This document shows, one piece after another, positions 1-10,505 of a stretch of 64,000 bases of DNA. The position numbers and the translations under genes are program-made. The notes under the pieces were generated by a model. That model saw only the letters and a program-made list of their open reading frames with translations. It ran no database searches and was not told the DNA's origin. The DNA lies in assembly GCA_013350335.1 (NCBI GenBank), contig CM023536.1:14699520-14763519 (forward strand), given 5' to 3'. Positions within the stretch are counted from its first letter, which is position 1; each line of letters opens with the position of its first letter. The stretch is from Chimonanthus salicifolius (Eukaryota; Streptophyta; Magnoliopsida; Laurales; Calycanthaceae).

Positions 1-1773
1 AAATGTGGTGTATGGGAAATTTGAGAAGGGTGAAATAGATGTTCTTGTTTGGATTTTTAGTCTTTCTTCTCAATTCTTGATAACTCCTTTTGTTATGTGA
101 TTATTGCATTCTTTGTATGTTTCTTGGGCCTTTTGGAATCACTATCTTAAGGATTGGTGAGGCTCTAGTCCCCTTGGTAGGGGAATGTTTTACAGAAAAT
201 GGTAACTCTTCTATGTGCTACTATTTTACCATGTGCATTTCCAAACCTGCACAAAAAGATTCATGTTCTTCTCTTCACCTTATAGTTTATGAACCACTCC
301 AACAAGTTGAGATCTTGGTTGAGTATCTTGGCCATTTAATAAATGGGTTGACTCTTCTTGAACCCATTTATGGGGGTATAGCCTGAAATGTTTATTGGGT
401 ACACTCATATAACTCTTTGCTGGTAGCAATGCACTATCTAAGAATGGTAAATGGTTTAACTTGGAAATTAAAGAAATAAAGTAAATGATTTAACTAGAAA
501 TTAAAGAAATAAAATACTATAATTGTGTAAATGATACCTGTCTCTATTTCTATTGTGAGACACTTTTGTATCATAAAAATTTTATATTTATGATTGTTTG
601 TTGGATATTTTATTTTAATATTTCATATTTATTTACTCTTACTTGTTCATAGATTGTTTTTTCATATATGCGGTTTATGTATTTTTTTTTTCACTTGCTT
701 TTTCAGGTCTTGAGTTAGTTTATAAATGTTAACTTTGAATTTGAAAAGCCATCATGGAAGAGATGCATCAAGAAGAGGCCAAATAGAGCACGAGAGACAC
801 ATTTTATATTTTTATTTAATATTTGTTTTTTTATCAAGGGTAATAAGTCCAATTTAAACTTTTTATATTTTCAATTCTCAGTAGTAATTTTTTTTTTTTA
901 TAGTTTTTTTCCTTTATTTGATGCTAATAGCTAATAGTGGTAAATTTGAAATTTCACTAGTGTAGTACATGTGAAATATTGATTTTTAAAAATGTGTATT
1001 TAGCTTGGTAAACATAAATTTTCAAGTGAAAAAATGGTTGTTGAATTTGTTAGTACCAAATTTTAAATTTAAAAATGAATATTGAGTTCAGTAACATAAA
1101 AATTATTTTTTTTTTATAATATAGGGTCTGGTAGCATCCAAGCAGAAACTAGGGTCTAAACTGGATGAAGCTGATAAACAGGCCCTTATTGGGCCGCCGA
1201 CGGTCCGATAGTCTGATCGGGCCTTACCGGATTCAAGACTAATTGGATCCTGTATTATCGGGCCGGGCCGTGAAAGGTCCAATTATCTTCTTCAGATGGG
1301 CCAGATCCTGCCGGGCCAGACCAGACCAGACCTGGGTCCATTTCCAGGCCTAATCGTAACCATCGAAGCTTATAATTGTCACAAACCCTAATGCTAAACC
1401 ACCTTAAAACCATGGTCTTTCATTCCTAGTCTCTTCATAATCACAACCTCCCAGTTTCCACGTTGATGAGCCTTTTTGCCTAATTATTTTCCCCATCGTT
1501 AATGACTTGAGAACTACTGTACATGTTGATTTCATCCCATTTGACCCAAGTCCTTAATTTCCACCTTTTATTTATCTCATCATTTACCCCATTAATCTCA
1601 TTATCAACCCATTAAATTCTATTAATCCTATTTATTTGTCCATTAAATCCAAATCGAACCCATCACATTCCTTTTATCTAATTCCCCTGCGTCACTTTCA
1701 TAGCTACTAGTGTGAGAAATTCCAAAATATAACCGAATTTGACCTTCTAAATTACTGCCTCTTATATGAAGTA
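1..1773. other. Non-coding flank left of Copia A
   Basis: This is AT-rich DNA with no gene I recognise. A 98-codon ORF at 90-386 is broken in copy B and is not supported. A pyrimidine tract ending in cag near 705 looks like a splice acceptor, but no exon can be followed from it. Bases 1117-1345 are richer in GC, with GGGCC/CCGGGCC motifs of a degenerate dispersed repeat. Compared with copy B, about 310 bp is missing near 1437. Confidence 0.5.
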
Positions 1774-2282
1774 TGTCGAAATTAATGCATAAAATAATGT
1801 CTACATTGACTCGGTGTCATGTTTGAGTCATGGCTTATTTTGTGAGTCATTCCACTATCCCATCATTTAGGATATGTGTTATTAGTCTCATGAATATGGG
1901 ATTAGATGTCCTATTAAAAAAGACTAGGTGTCCCATGTTTGTCAGTAATAGCTAATGAGGTGTCTCATATTTGTTAGTCATGGCTAATGAGGTGTCCCAT
2001 CTTGTGACAACAAGTGCCTAGACTTAGGTATACTATCGTGATGTGTAGTTAGTTGTTTATTTCTTATTTAAAGAGATGTAGAACTTATGATGCAATGTAG
2101 CAACAGTTAGTTTCTTATTTTATATAATTTTATCTCATATTTTTCATGTATTTCCTTTGTTCTTTCATGCTACTCAATTGAGAGACGTGGAATTTTTCTA
2201 AGTGTGTGTGTTACCTCTCCCTAACGTAACAAGTTGCAAGAGAGAAGACTAAACTTGCTTCATAGCTTCTTGAAGCTAACCA
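1774..2282 (+). repeat. 5' LTR of Copia A
   Basis: It begins TGTCGAAATTAATGC and pairs with the 3' LTR at 6429. It is about 50 bp longer than the 3' LTR because a short 'tgtctcatatttgttagtcatggc' type segment is repeated internally. The two LTRs of this element differ from each other far more than each differs from its partner in copy B. Confidence 0.85.
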
Positions 2283-2296
2283 GTGGTATGTGAGCC
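2283..2296 (+). other. Primer-binding site, Copia A
   Basis: TGGTATGTGAGCC directly follows the 5' LTR. It is the usual plant initiator-Met-tRNA site TGGTATCAGAGCC with two changed bases, which is expected in a dead element. Confidence 0.75.
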
Positions 2297-2460
2297 AATT
2301 TCTTTTTTTTGAAATTCGGTGACAATTATAGAAAGAGTAGCATGATGGCAGACAACCATACAACAGTCAATCTGTCACAGCCGTTTGTTCCCTTCTTCAA
2401 AGAGTGGGAAGCCCATTGAAAAAAAAAATCCACGTTAAATCGTGTGCCCTCTCTCATTAT

Positions 2461-2513
2461 ATCTTATATATATATATACATATACATGTACATGTATATA
2501 CATATACATGTAC
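2461..2513. repeat. TA/CATG-rich microsatellite in Copia A leader
   Basis: A short run of TA followed by alternating acatatacatgt motifs. At the same site in copy B the tract is a pure (TA)n at about 51433-51474, so this locus has changed since the duplication. Confidence 0.8.
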
Positions 2514-2654
2514 AAGCCTCTCAAAGAGGAAGGATATAATTACAATCCCTTAATCAGAGAACCTGACAAATATAGTAAAATACAAGCATAGAAGGTCAAC
2601 CATTTCCTCTAATAGAAATGTACGTGACGCACAATGCAAAGGTATTATAAAAGC

Positions 2655-4290
2655 AAATTCTTGTAGAATTAGCACCATTAAGAATGTTTTATATGTGTTT
2701 GATTTGGATACAAGTTTGCTTAGTATTTGACAATTTATGCTAGATGGGTACTCTCTTGCATTTGAAGATTCTAAGTGTTTGGTATTTAATAATAAGCCTA
2801 AGATTTATTGGCTGAAATTCCCATGGCCAAAAACAAGACTTTTCCTCTTAATCTTGATCATGGTGAGAAACATGCATTGAAAGTGTCTTTAATGGATGAT
2901 AATTGGCTATAGCATCATAGATTTCGCCATTTGAGCTTGAAGAGCTTGTTATTTTTCTCCAAAAACAATATGGTCAATGCTTTACCTTCTATTAAGTCAT
3001 ATGACAATATATGTGAAAGTTGCATAAAGGGAAAACATCATAGAGATCTATTTCCAAAAAAGTGTGCACGAAGGGCCTCAAAACCAATTGGGTTGGCACA
3101 TGCTGATTTGTGTGGTCCAATGCAAACACTTTCATTTAAGAACAACAAATATCTTGTTGTGTTTGGGTTGGCACATGCTTATTTGTGTGGTCCAATGCAA
3201 ACACTTTCATTTAAGAACAACAAATATCTTGTTGTGTTTGTGGATGATTTCAGTAGGATGACTTGGATATATTTTGTTAAGGAAAAATCTGATGCGCTGC
3301 ATGTTTTTCAAAAATTAAAAAAACATATTTTGAGAAGCAAAGTGGGTATGCATTGAAAATATTACATACCGATAGAGGTGGAGAATTTACATCAAAAGAA
3401 TTTACAGACTTTTGTGAAAAAGAAGGCATTTCCAGGCAATTGACAACAAGCTACACAACTCAACAAAATGGTGTAGCAGAGAGGAAGAATAGAAGTTTGG
3501 CGGAAACAGCCAAAAGGATGTTTAAGGCCAAAAAATTGCCAAAATCGTTTTGGGCTGAAGCACTGCATACAATAGCATACATTCTCAATCGAAGTCCCAC
3601 TTCATCCGTGCAAGACATGACCCCTTTTGAAGCTTGGAGTGAATGGAAGCCTAAGGTAAATTATCTAAAGGTATTTGGCTCAATTGTTTATGTGCATGTT
3701 CCATCTCAAAGGAGGCAAAAATTAGATGACAATAGTGTGAAATGTATGTTTGTGGAACATAGTGTTGAATCCAAAGCTTACCGTTTGTATGATCCCTTTG
3801 CTAAAAGACTCATTGTTAGCCGTGATGTGATTTTTGATGAGCAAGATGAATGGAAATGTGATGAAATGCAATCCACACCTTTGGTTTTGGAAGAAGAGAG
3901 TCCAATGGTTGAGAATGGAAATCAAATGTCTTAAATTCCTCTTCACCAATGACTCCTTTGGCATCTACAAGTTCATCTTCTCCAAAATCTTCATCTTCTT
4001 CTGGGACTCCACCAAGGAAGATGAGGTCTTGGAGAGAAATATATGAAATGTGTCAATTCACTCAAATTGAAGAACCAACCAAATTTGAAGAAGTCATGTT
4101 GCATAAAGAGAGGTGTGATGCCATGGATGATAAGATTAAAGCTTTGGAAAGAAATGAGACATGAGAACTTGTAAATTCGCCAAGAGATAAAGATGTGATT
4201 GGTTTGAAGTGGATTTACAAAGTGAAATACAATTTTTTTGGCTCAATTCAGAAGCTTAAGGCAAGGTTAGTTGCCAAGGGGTATATGTAT
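2655..4290 (+). pseudogene. Copia pol remnant: GAG-pre-integrase, integrase, RT N-terminus
   Basis: Encoded parts in order: a GAG-pre-integrase segment with in-frame stops (about 2655-2930); a zinc-binding/integrase start with the CxxC motif in CESCIKGKHH (ORF 2931-3356); the integrase core containing HTDRGGEF and TTQQNGVAERKNRSL (3353-3934, reached by a frameshift); and the conserved RT entry, WREIYEMCQF to GLKWIYKVKY and LVAKGY (4021-4290). The reading frame is broken by the frameshift near 3350, a stop at 3934, a stop at the W codon of NETWELV (tga at 4162) and loss of sequence after LVAKGY. Copy B keeps tgg at that W codon but has HTNRGGEF, losing a catalytic Asp. No functional polyprotein is possible. 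Confidence 0.9.
3090..3239 (+). repeat. 75-bp in-frame tandem duplication in integrase
   Basis: Two adjacent 75-bp units (3090-3164, 3165-3239) each encode the 25-residue block GLAHA...YLVVF. Normal Copia integrases have one. The duplication is shared with copy B (52055-52204), so it predates the segmental duplication. Confidence 0.93.
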
Positions 4291-5723
4291 TAGGTTTATT
4301 AGCAAATAAACACACCCAATAAACAAAATAAAATCAAGTACAATAAACACCGACAATTTTACGTGGTTCGGCCCACCCTTAGCCTACGTACACAAAACTT
4401 GAAATATTTATATTAAGAGAAAAAATAATACAGTTGTACAAGAGAAACTGTTTTGGAACCAAACTCAATTACTAGAGCCTCCTAAAGAAACAAAAGATTA
4501 GAGATCATTTTTACAGTAAGATTCCTTTGATCACTGTGATTTCTATATTGATTTACAATATATTTTCTCCACACTGAATAGGTGGTTCAGAGTATGATAT
4601 TTATAACATAGAGAGATAGATAAGAGATAAATGAGTAGGAAGATGAGATAAGAAGGAAGAGATATGTTTGAAGTAGACTTCTTAGCCTTTTGGATCTCTA
4701 TCCGTGATGATCCTTATCTTCTTTAGATGAGGATCGGTGGTCTCAATCCATGTAGCTGGATAAACTTGAGTGCATTGATTTATTTGCTTGAAATCATGAC
4801 TGACAAGACTGGTACCGTCAATACATCCGTCCAATTCCTGCAACTCAATCTCGATTTGATACCTTGTCTTCTCAACGTCTTGGGATCAATTTCTAGATCA
4901 CATCTAGACCTTCTTCTGTCAAGGATCAGATCTGTATGATGCTCTTCTCTTCCTCCTTGCTGTCAGCAATAAGCCCCCACACTAGACAGTGCTGGTATCA
5001 CTCTCTCTTTGCCGTGTGTACTCTGCACCTCAATCTTGAGCAGCAACACAAGAGCTATCTGTCTCGTCCTACAGCACCCACACGCTGCTATCAGCCGGCT
5101 GACCCTCTCTGTTGACCCACTCTCTCTGTGTGTGTCTGTCCTCTCCATACGGTTAGCAATTATATAACTTCTTCACAGTGGGCGTCTCTGGCTATAATAT
5201 AAAGAGTCCTAGGTCTGCAATATTCTAGAACTGATCTCGAGTCCTAGGTCTGCAATAATCTAGAACTGATCTTGTATCACCCAAGGAAACACATGTTGTT
5301 TGTGTACAAGCCATCACATACAACAACCACGCATACAACTGTCCTATTTTGAAGCCACCACGAAGCATATAGAAACCCATTTGGAGAACCAACACATATT
5401 CATTAGGCATGCCATGCAACCACACATTCATCCATTGTGTGGACTATGCAGATTCGTCCAACATGCATGTACATGCTCAAGCCTGCTAGATTTTGGAAGA
5501 TGCAATATTCAAGGAGAAAAATTGGCCTTATTTTTCTTCACCTCCACGTGTATTTTCTAATATGAGATATTTTCTTCCCACTTTGTGTAAGCTCAAATTT
5601 ATCTAGAATAATCCAAGCTTAGAAAATAATCTTCATAGAATTAGAAAATAAGATTACATCCAATCTTACACAATATTGAGAAAATATCGCAAGCCCCGTT
5701 TGAGATTGAGCCATATGTCCAAG
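4291..5723. other. Unclassified sequence replacing the Copia RT core
   Basis: Between LVAKGY of RT and the RNase H region the Copia reading frame is absent for about 1.4 kb. The inserted DNA has no recognised protein. It carries 'acgtggttcggccca', a phrase also seen in LTR-like DNA at about 35400, and a 34-bp direct repeat (tcctaggtctgcaat..., about 5207-5273). It is probably LTR-derived, perhaps antisense. I could not define termini or a target duplication. Because RT sequence is also lost, it is not a simple insertion. It is shared with copy B. Confidence 0.45.
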
Positions 5724-5725
5724 AT

Positions 5726-6421
5726 ATGATGCAAGCTACAAGTCTACAGTCAAGATATATGCAAAGTCCAAGCAAGATCCATCATGGAGCTGCCAAAAGA
5801 GTGTTGAGATACTTGAGGGGCACAATTGCCTATGGATTTTACTACAATGTTAACACTAATGTTTTCAAATTGTGTGGCTTTCGTGATAGTGATTGGGCAG
5901 TTTCACTTGATGACCGAAGAATCACTACAGGATACACATTCAATCTTGGATCGGGTGCTATCTCATGGTCTTCAAAAAAGCAACAATCAGTTGTTTTATC
6001 ATCAGCGAAGGCTGAATATGTTGCGGCTGCAACAGCGGCATGTCAAGTTGTTTGGACAAGGAGAATCATGGCTGATATGATGCAAAATCAAGATGAGGCA
6101 ACCACCATCTATTGTGACAATCGATCTACAATTACTATGACAAGAAATTCAATGAATCTGAACTGCACAAGGCACATGGAGACTCGATATCACTTCATCC
6201 GTGACTTGGTGGAAAATGGAAGCATTGATATGGCACACATCAACACCAATGATCAAGTGACTGATATCTTCACAAAGCGTGACTTGGTGGAAAATGGAAG
6301 CATTGATATGGCACACATCAACACCAATGATCAAGTGACTGATATCTTCACAAAGCCATTGCCGCTAGACACGTTCATCTACTTCAGAGATTTGCTTAGA
6401 GTGTCTATATTTATGCATTAA
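5726..6421 (+). pseudogene. Copia RT-end/RNase H remnant, copy A
   Basis: The open frame encodes the end of RT (RYMQSPSKIHHGAAKRVLRYLRGT) and RNase H: GFRDSDWAVSLDDRR, TTGYTFNLGSGAISWSSKKQ, SSAKAEYVAAATA, IYCDNRSTI and DQVTDIFTKPLPL. These match the order of the family. It has no start of its own; in life it would be part of the polyprotein. A 78-bp tandem duplication (6200-6277, 6278-6355) repeats the RDLVENGS...DIFTK block in frame, only in this copy. The frame ends a few bases before the polypurine tract. Confidence 0.9.
6200..6355 (+). repeat. 78-bp in-frame tandem duplication in RNase H
   Basis: Two adjacent 78-bp units (26 codons). Copy B has a single unit, so this arose in copy A after the segmental duplication, or was lost from B. 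Confidence 0.95.
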
Positions 6422-6428
6422 GGGGAAA

Positions 6429-6887
6429 TGTTGAAATTAATGCATAAAATAAAGTCTACATTGACTTGGTCTCATGTTTGAGTCATGGTTTGTTTTGTGA
6501 GTCATCCCACTACTTCATCATTTAGGATATGGGTTGTTAGTCTCATGAATGTGAGATTAAATGTCCTATCAATAAGGATTAGGTGTTCCATGTTTGTTAG
6601 TAATAGCTAATGAGGTGTCTCATGTTATGGCAATGAGTCCCTAGACTTAGGCAAGTGATGTTAGTTAGTTGTTTGTTTCTTATTTAAAGAGATGTAGAAC
6701 TTACGATGCAATGTAGCAACACTTAGTTTCTTATTTCATATAATTTTGTCTCAAATTTTTCATGTATTTCCTTTGTTCTTTATGCTACTCAATTGAGAGA
6801 CTTGGAATTTTTCTAAGTATGTGTGTTACCTCTCCTAATCTAACAAGTTGGGATAGAGAAGACCGAACTTACTTCATAACCCTAACA
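6429..6887 (+). repeat. 3' LTR of Copia A
   Basis: It begins TGTTGAAATTAATGC directly after the purine tract and ends ...ataaccctaaca. It aligns with 1774-2282 apart from the longer internal segment there. Confidence 0.88.
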
Positions 6888-6892
6888 AATCA

Positions 6893-7145
6893 TGGCCAAA
6901 TTTTGAAAGTTAATTAACCAATCTGGAAATGGACCTTCTAAACCATTTTCTCTCCTATCCAAATATTGAATGCCACCCAAGGTTGAGGTGTTGGGATGGG
7001 AAAGGGTAGGAAGCTTCTTTCGAGAACAATTGTATAAGTTCGAGATGGACAGAGGGAAGCAGATTTAATTAACTGGAACCAATCTTCTACTTTGCTAAGA
7101 TCCACAGAGGCAAGCCAGTGGAAGCTTCTCTAAAGAACAATTGTT
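6893..7145 (-). pseudogene. Fossil RLP fragment right of Copia A
   Basis: On the minus strand this aligns with the N-terminal LRR part of the RLP at about 12370-12660. Shared pieces include ggaagcttctttcgagaacaatt, gatggacagag-ggaagcag and actggaaccaatc, in the same order and orientation. The frame is not open. It starts where the Copia LTR and its target site end, so the Copia element lies inside or at the edge of an old RLP gene. Similarity is clear by eye but the edges are approximate. Confidence 0.75.
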
Positions 7146-7384
7146 CAACCTCAACCACAATAAAGAGGAAGGTATATTAATTGAAAGAGGAAGGCATGAT
7201 ATACTTTTCTAAGTAAAGGAATTTAAAAGATGAAAGATGAGCAAGCCAATAGATCATTGCAACACTTATGAAGGGTAAGATTGAGGCCAATGAAATCATT
7301 CATGATTTTATAGAGATTCATCCTACTTCATGATTTTGGCCATAAAAGGTTGAGTTCTACAAACAAGTTATGGTCTAATTAAAA

Positions 7385-7613
7385 CTTAAGATGAGCACAA
7401 ATGTTTTAAGAAAGTTTTTGATTCGAGTGGGCCGTAATCTGCCCAGCATTCTGGGTTTTTCTTTTTGGGCTTGTCGGCCTGTTTTATTTTGGTCTGTTAT
7501 TGCCCATTTTGTCTTTTTTGATATTTTGTGTCTGGTTTGGACTGTGGGCTATACTGTACATTTTTGGGCATTCCCTTTCTAAATGAAACTACTAATCATC
7601 ATTCAAAAAAAAA
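7385..7613 (+). mobile_element. 5'-truncated LINE-like 3' end
   Basis: This T/G-rich stretch (ttctttttgggcttgtcgg...) ends aatgaaactactaatcatcattc followed by a poly(A) run, the look of a plant L1 3' end. It is flanked by taattaaaa (7376-7384) and caattaaaa (7616-7624). In copy B the repeat is a perfect 9-mer. No ORF2 domain is recognisable. Confidence 0.55.
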
Positions 7614-7625
7614 TTCAATTAAAAG

Positions 7626-8860
7626 AAAGATATTGAGCAATGGGATATTGAATTGAGACGTGATATAAGTCAGGGGATAAATTATTATCACTCATTGCCA
7701 TTAATATCAGAATAATTTATTTTATTCAACTTTATCGCTACAATGATGAACAAAAACAATTATGTTAAAAGTAACTAATTACTTGGAAAACATATAAAAT
7801 GAGGTTACTTTGAAAAGAATATGAAAATGATAAATTATTAGTTTATAACCATTAATCCCAACCCCATTAAATTATTATTGTCATCATCTTGTATAATGAT
7901 TCATGATATATAATGAAACATAGATAACAAATTATTAGCATGTGTAAGTGTTGCTCAGAGATGTTTCGATGTATTATGAGTTTGTGATAGGGCAATAAAT
8001 TATTAATATTCTTTGATATTTTATAAATTTGTTAGAAATAAAAATGTAATAATATATTGAAATTTTATTCCAATCTTGTTCTTGATGGTTAGCTATCTAT
8101 TTATATCTATATATTTCAAAATATTTTCTAATATTTAATTAATAAAATTTGATTTTTAAATTCTATTTTTCAATCAATCCTATCCATAATGTTTTTAAAT
8201 TAAATCTCACAATCATAATTAAAGGATGAAATTTTATATGACATTATATAACATAAACTTTTTTTCCTTTTTTTTTTTAAAAAAAAAAAATGGACGGACC
8301 GAATATAGGCCGAGATTTTGTTCGTACGGCCGATATAATGCGTATCGGCCGAGATTTTAATCCCTTCACTGTGAAAATACCATTTGCAAATATATAAGAA
8401 ATATATGTATCACTATCTATTTGCTCATTCATTGACATCCATAAATAATTCATCTGTAAATATATAAGAAAGTTTCAAAGTTAGTGAAATATGTGAAATC
8501 GGATCTTTAATTTTAAGTTTATTGATAATCCCAACCCATAACCTCATTGATGACTCCTCACACTTTAAATTTCCATGTTGCTGACGTGATCAATACGCCA
8601 AAAGTTCTACGACTATTAGACGTGTAAAATCACACCTTTTATCTTAATTCTATCGATGAATTTCAACCATAATTTTTTCTTGTGAATGTAATGACTAATG
8701 GATACAAAAACCCTTGTAAAATTATGGAGATGTTATTCGATGGAATCAGCCCATCAAAAAAATGAAAATGAAGAGAGATCATTCTTTCAACCTAACAATT
8801 ACGCTTATTTAATTTTTTAAATAAATTCAATGCTAAACTACTATAAAAAGTTGGTGGTTT
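7626..8860. other. AT-rich non-coding DNA
   Basis: No gene is seen. Bases 8275-8370 hold a poly(A) run followed by several (t)cggccga motifs and look like a fragment of the hAT-like MITE family described at 9692. The rest is AT-rich and shared with copy B, where an extra 0.8 kb lies at 58321-59127. Confidence 0.6.
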
Positions 8861-8865
8861 TTTTC

Positions 8866-9691
8866 TAAGGCTGCGACTTGGGCAGGCCATGCTGTGTTTT
8901 GGGCTTGCTTGAGCCCAGACCCGAAATGAAATTTAAGGGCCTAAGCCATAGCCTTAGCCCAGATTAACCCAAAATAGACAACTCGAGCCTGGTCCAAGTT
9001 GTACTTGTAAAGCCCGAGCCTAATTTGAAGTCCAAAATGTATATGTGGGCTTCTCTTGCTTGGCTTGGGCTTCTTCGGGCTTAAAAAGGGAGTTTTTCTA
9101 CTATTATTCTTTAAAATTAAATTTTATATATTCATATAAATTTTATACACATTGTTAGTTAAAGAAAATTAGATCTTAGAAATTGTAGCTCAAATTTAGG
9201 CTTTGGGGCAAAACCTCGGCTTTCGGGTAGTAGACCGAAGTCCAACATGAATTCTAATTTTGGCCTAATATTTAAATCTGAAAAATGAGCCCGAGCCGAG
9301 CCGAGCCGAGCCTATGTAAACCCGAACCCAAATTCGTTTTTATGTGCTATTAGATTAAGCCTGGCCAAGTTGAAGCTCTAGTTTTACCATATTACACATG
9401 ATGTTGTCTATTCAAGTTGGGTGTTAGGCTCTAGCATCAAGCAGAAATGAGTTCAATGAAGTTGACCCAAATCCAAACTGAACTTAATTTTAACCTAACA
9501 TATATCAGTTTCAAAGCCTAGAAAGGCATGTGCCCATATCTTTTCAACAGTGTAGGGAGCTGCAAACAATCCACAGATCCTTGTTTCTGACTTCAACGAT
9601 TAGTTAGTACATGGACCTTAAGCTTTTCAAGTTGTGATTACTTAGTATTCACATGGACCCAAGACCAAAAGCTTTAATTATGAAGTTCAAT
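8866..9691. repeat. GAGCCC-rich RLP downstream flank, copy A
   Basis: It carries many gagccc/gggctt motifs and a short gagcc-gagcc run near 9294-9312. It is the 3' side of the minus-strand RLP. The part from about 9085 to 10070 occurs a third time at 42217-42885 without an RLP next to it. Confidence 0.75.
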
Positions 9692-9966
9692 CAGCAGTAT
9701 AAATCTCGGCCGATATGATAAGTATCCGCCAGAGAAAAAGAAATCGGCTTAATATCGGCCTATTAATTTATTTATTTTAAAAAAAAGCGAATATCGGTTG
9801 GGGCCCGGCCGATATTTGCCCATATCGGACGAATATCGGCCTATATCTATCTATATAAAACAGCCTTTTTATTTTTTTTTAAATGAATTTACAAAAAAAA
9901 AAAAAAAGTCACTGAGATTTCCAAAAGAAAAAAAAAATCTCGGTTCGGCCGAATTTTCGACCCCTT
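9692..9966. mobile_element. hAT-like MITE with ATCGGCCGAT repeats, copy A
   Basis: The element is rich in (a)tcggccgatat motifs at both ends. Its right end is cccctt (cccctg in copy B) and its left end cagcag. Flanking eight-mers are AGTTCAAT (9684-9691) and GGCTCAAT (9967-9974); in copy B they are AGTTCAAT and GGTTCAAT. The paralogous site near 42765-42785 lacks the element and reads straight from ...gaggctcaa into aaaaggcct. The 8-bp duplication and CAGGGG-type termini point to the hAT superfamily. A better-preserved relative is at 32554. Confidence 0.8.
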
Positions 9967-10436
9967 GGCTCAATAAAAGGCCTATGCCTTTAAGATGGGT
10001 TTAGCAATTTCTGGATCTACTCAGTGTTATTAGCATAGGACCAGGCTTGACCCAAACATCTTTGCAAAAGTATCCACCCTGGGCCAACTTATTGAGAATG
10101 AAGTAATCAACTTTTTCAATGAGAACATGCTTGCATTACATTTTTCCTTAACAGTCAATATTTTAAATCTTTGTAGCCTTTGAATATATACTAGATCAAT
10201 AACTAGATTGATCTTTCATAGAGCTACTATGAAATCTTCCCAACAAATTCATCCTTATGACCAAAAATAAATACCGTGAAACGTTGGTTACCTAGTACAC
10301 AACAAATTAATTGTTAGAAAAGAATTTCTCATACATTTTGTAAGCAAAAAAGATGTAGAGAGCGTGAGATAATGAAGACAACATTGAAATTTCTTAAAAC
10401 ATGAAGAGTTAAAAACATGCTTGATCATTCCATATA

Positions 10437-10442
10437 TTTATT
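10437..10442 (-). promoter_or_regulatory. Possible poly(A) signal of RLP-A
   Basis: AATAAA on the minus strand about 65 nt beyond the stop codon. The same signal is kept in copy B at 61843-61848. Another AATAAA overlaps the stop codon itself. Confidence 0.4.
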
Positions 10443-10505
10443 GTACAAACAACCACCTTTAAATTTGTTGTCAAATCTCTCACAAAATATGATCTTGATA
10501 GACCT

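Larger units (their letters stand above)
1774..6887 (+). mobile_element. Decayed Ty1/Copia retrotransposon, copy A
   Basis: The element has TG...CA-type LTRs (1774-2282 and 6429-6887), a primer-binding site next to the 5' LTR and a purine tract AAGGGGAAA just before the 3' LTR. Flanking five-mers AAGTA (left) and AATCA (right; AAGCA in copy B) fit a degraded target duplication. Gag survives only as a start (MADNHTTV...) that hits a stop after about 25 codons at 2342-2419. Integrase, the RT N-terminus and RNase H remain in Copia order. The RT core is missing and foreign sequence sits in its place. It is non-functional. The same insertion is present in copy B. Confidence 0.9.

Noticed and set aside
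90..386. 98-codon ORF at the left edge
   Set aside because: The duplicate at about 48740-49030 has a stop and an indel in the same frame, and no motif is recognisable; not kept as a gene.
4291..5723. Nested LTR retrotransposon with defined ends
   Set aside because: Part of RT is missing and no TG...CA ends with matching target repeat could be found, so it was left unclassified.
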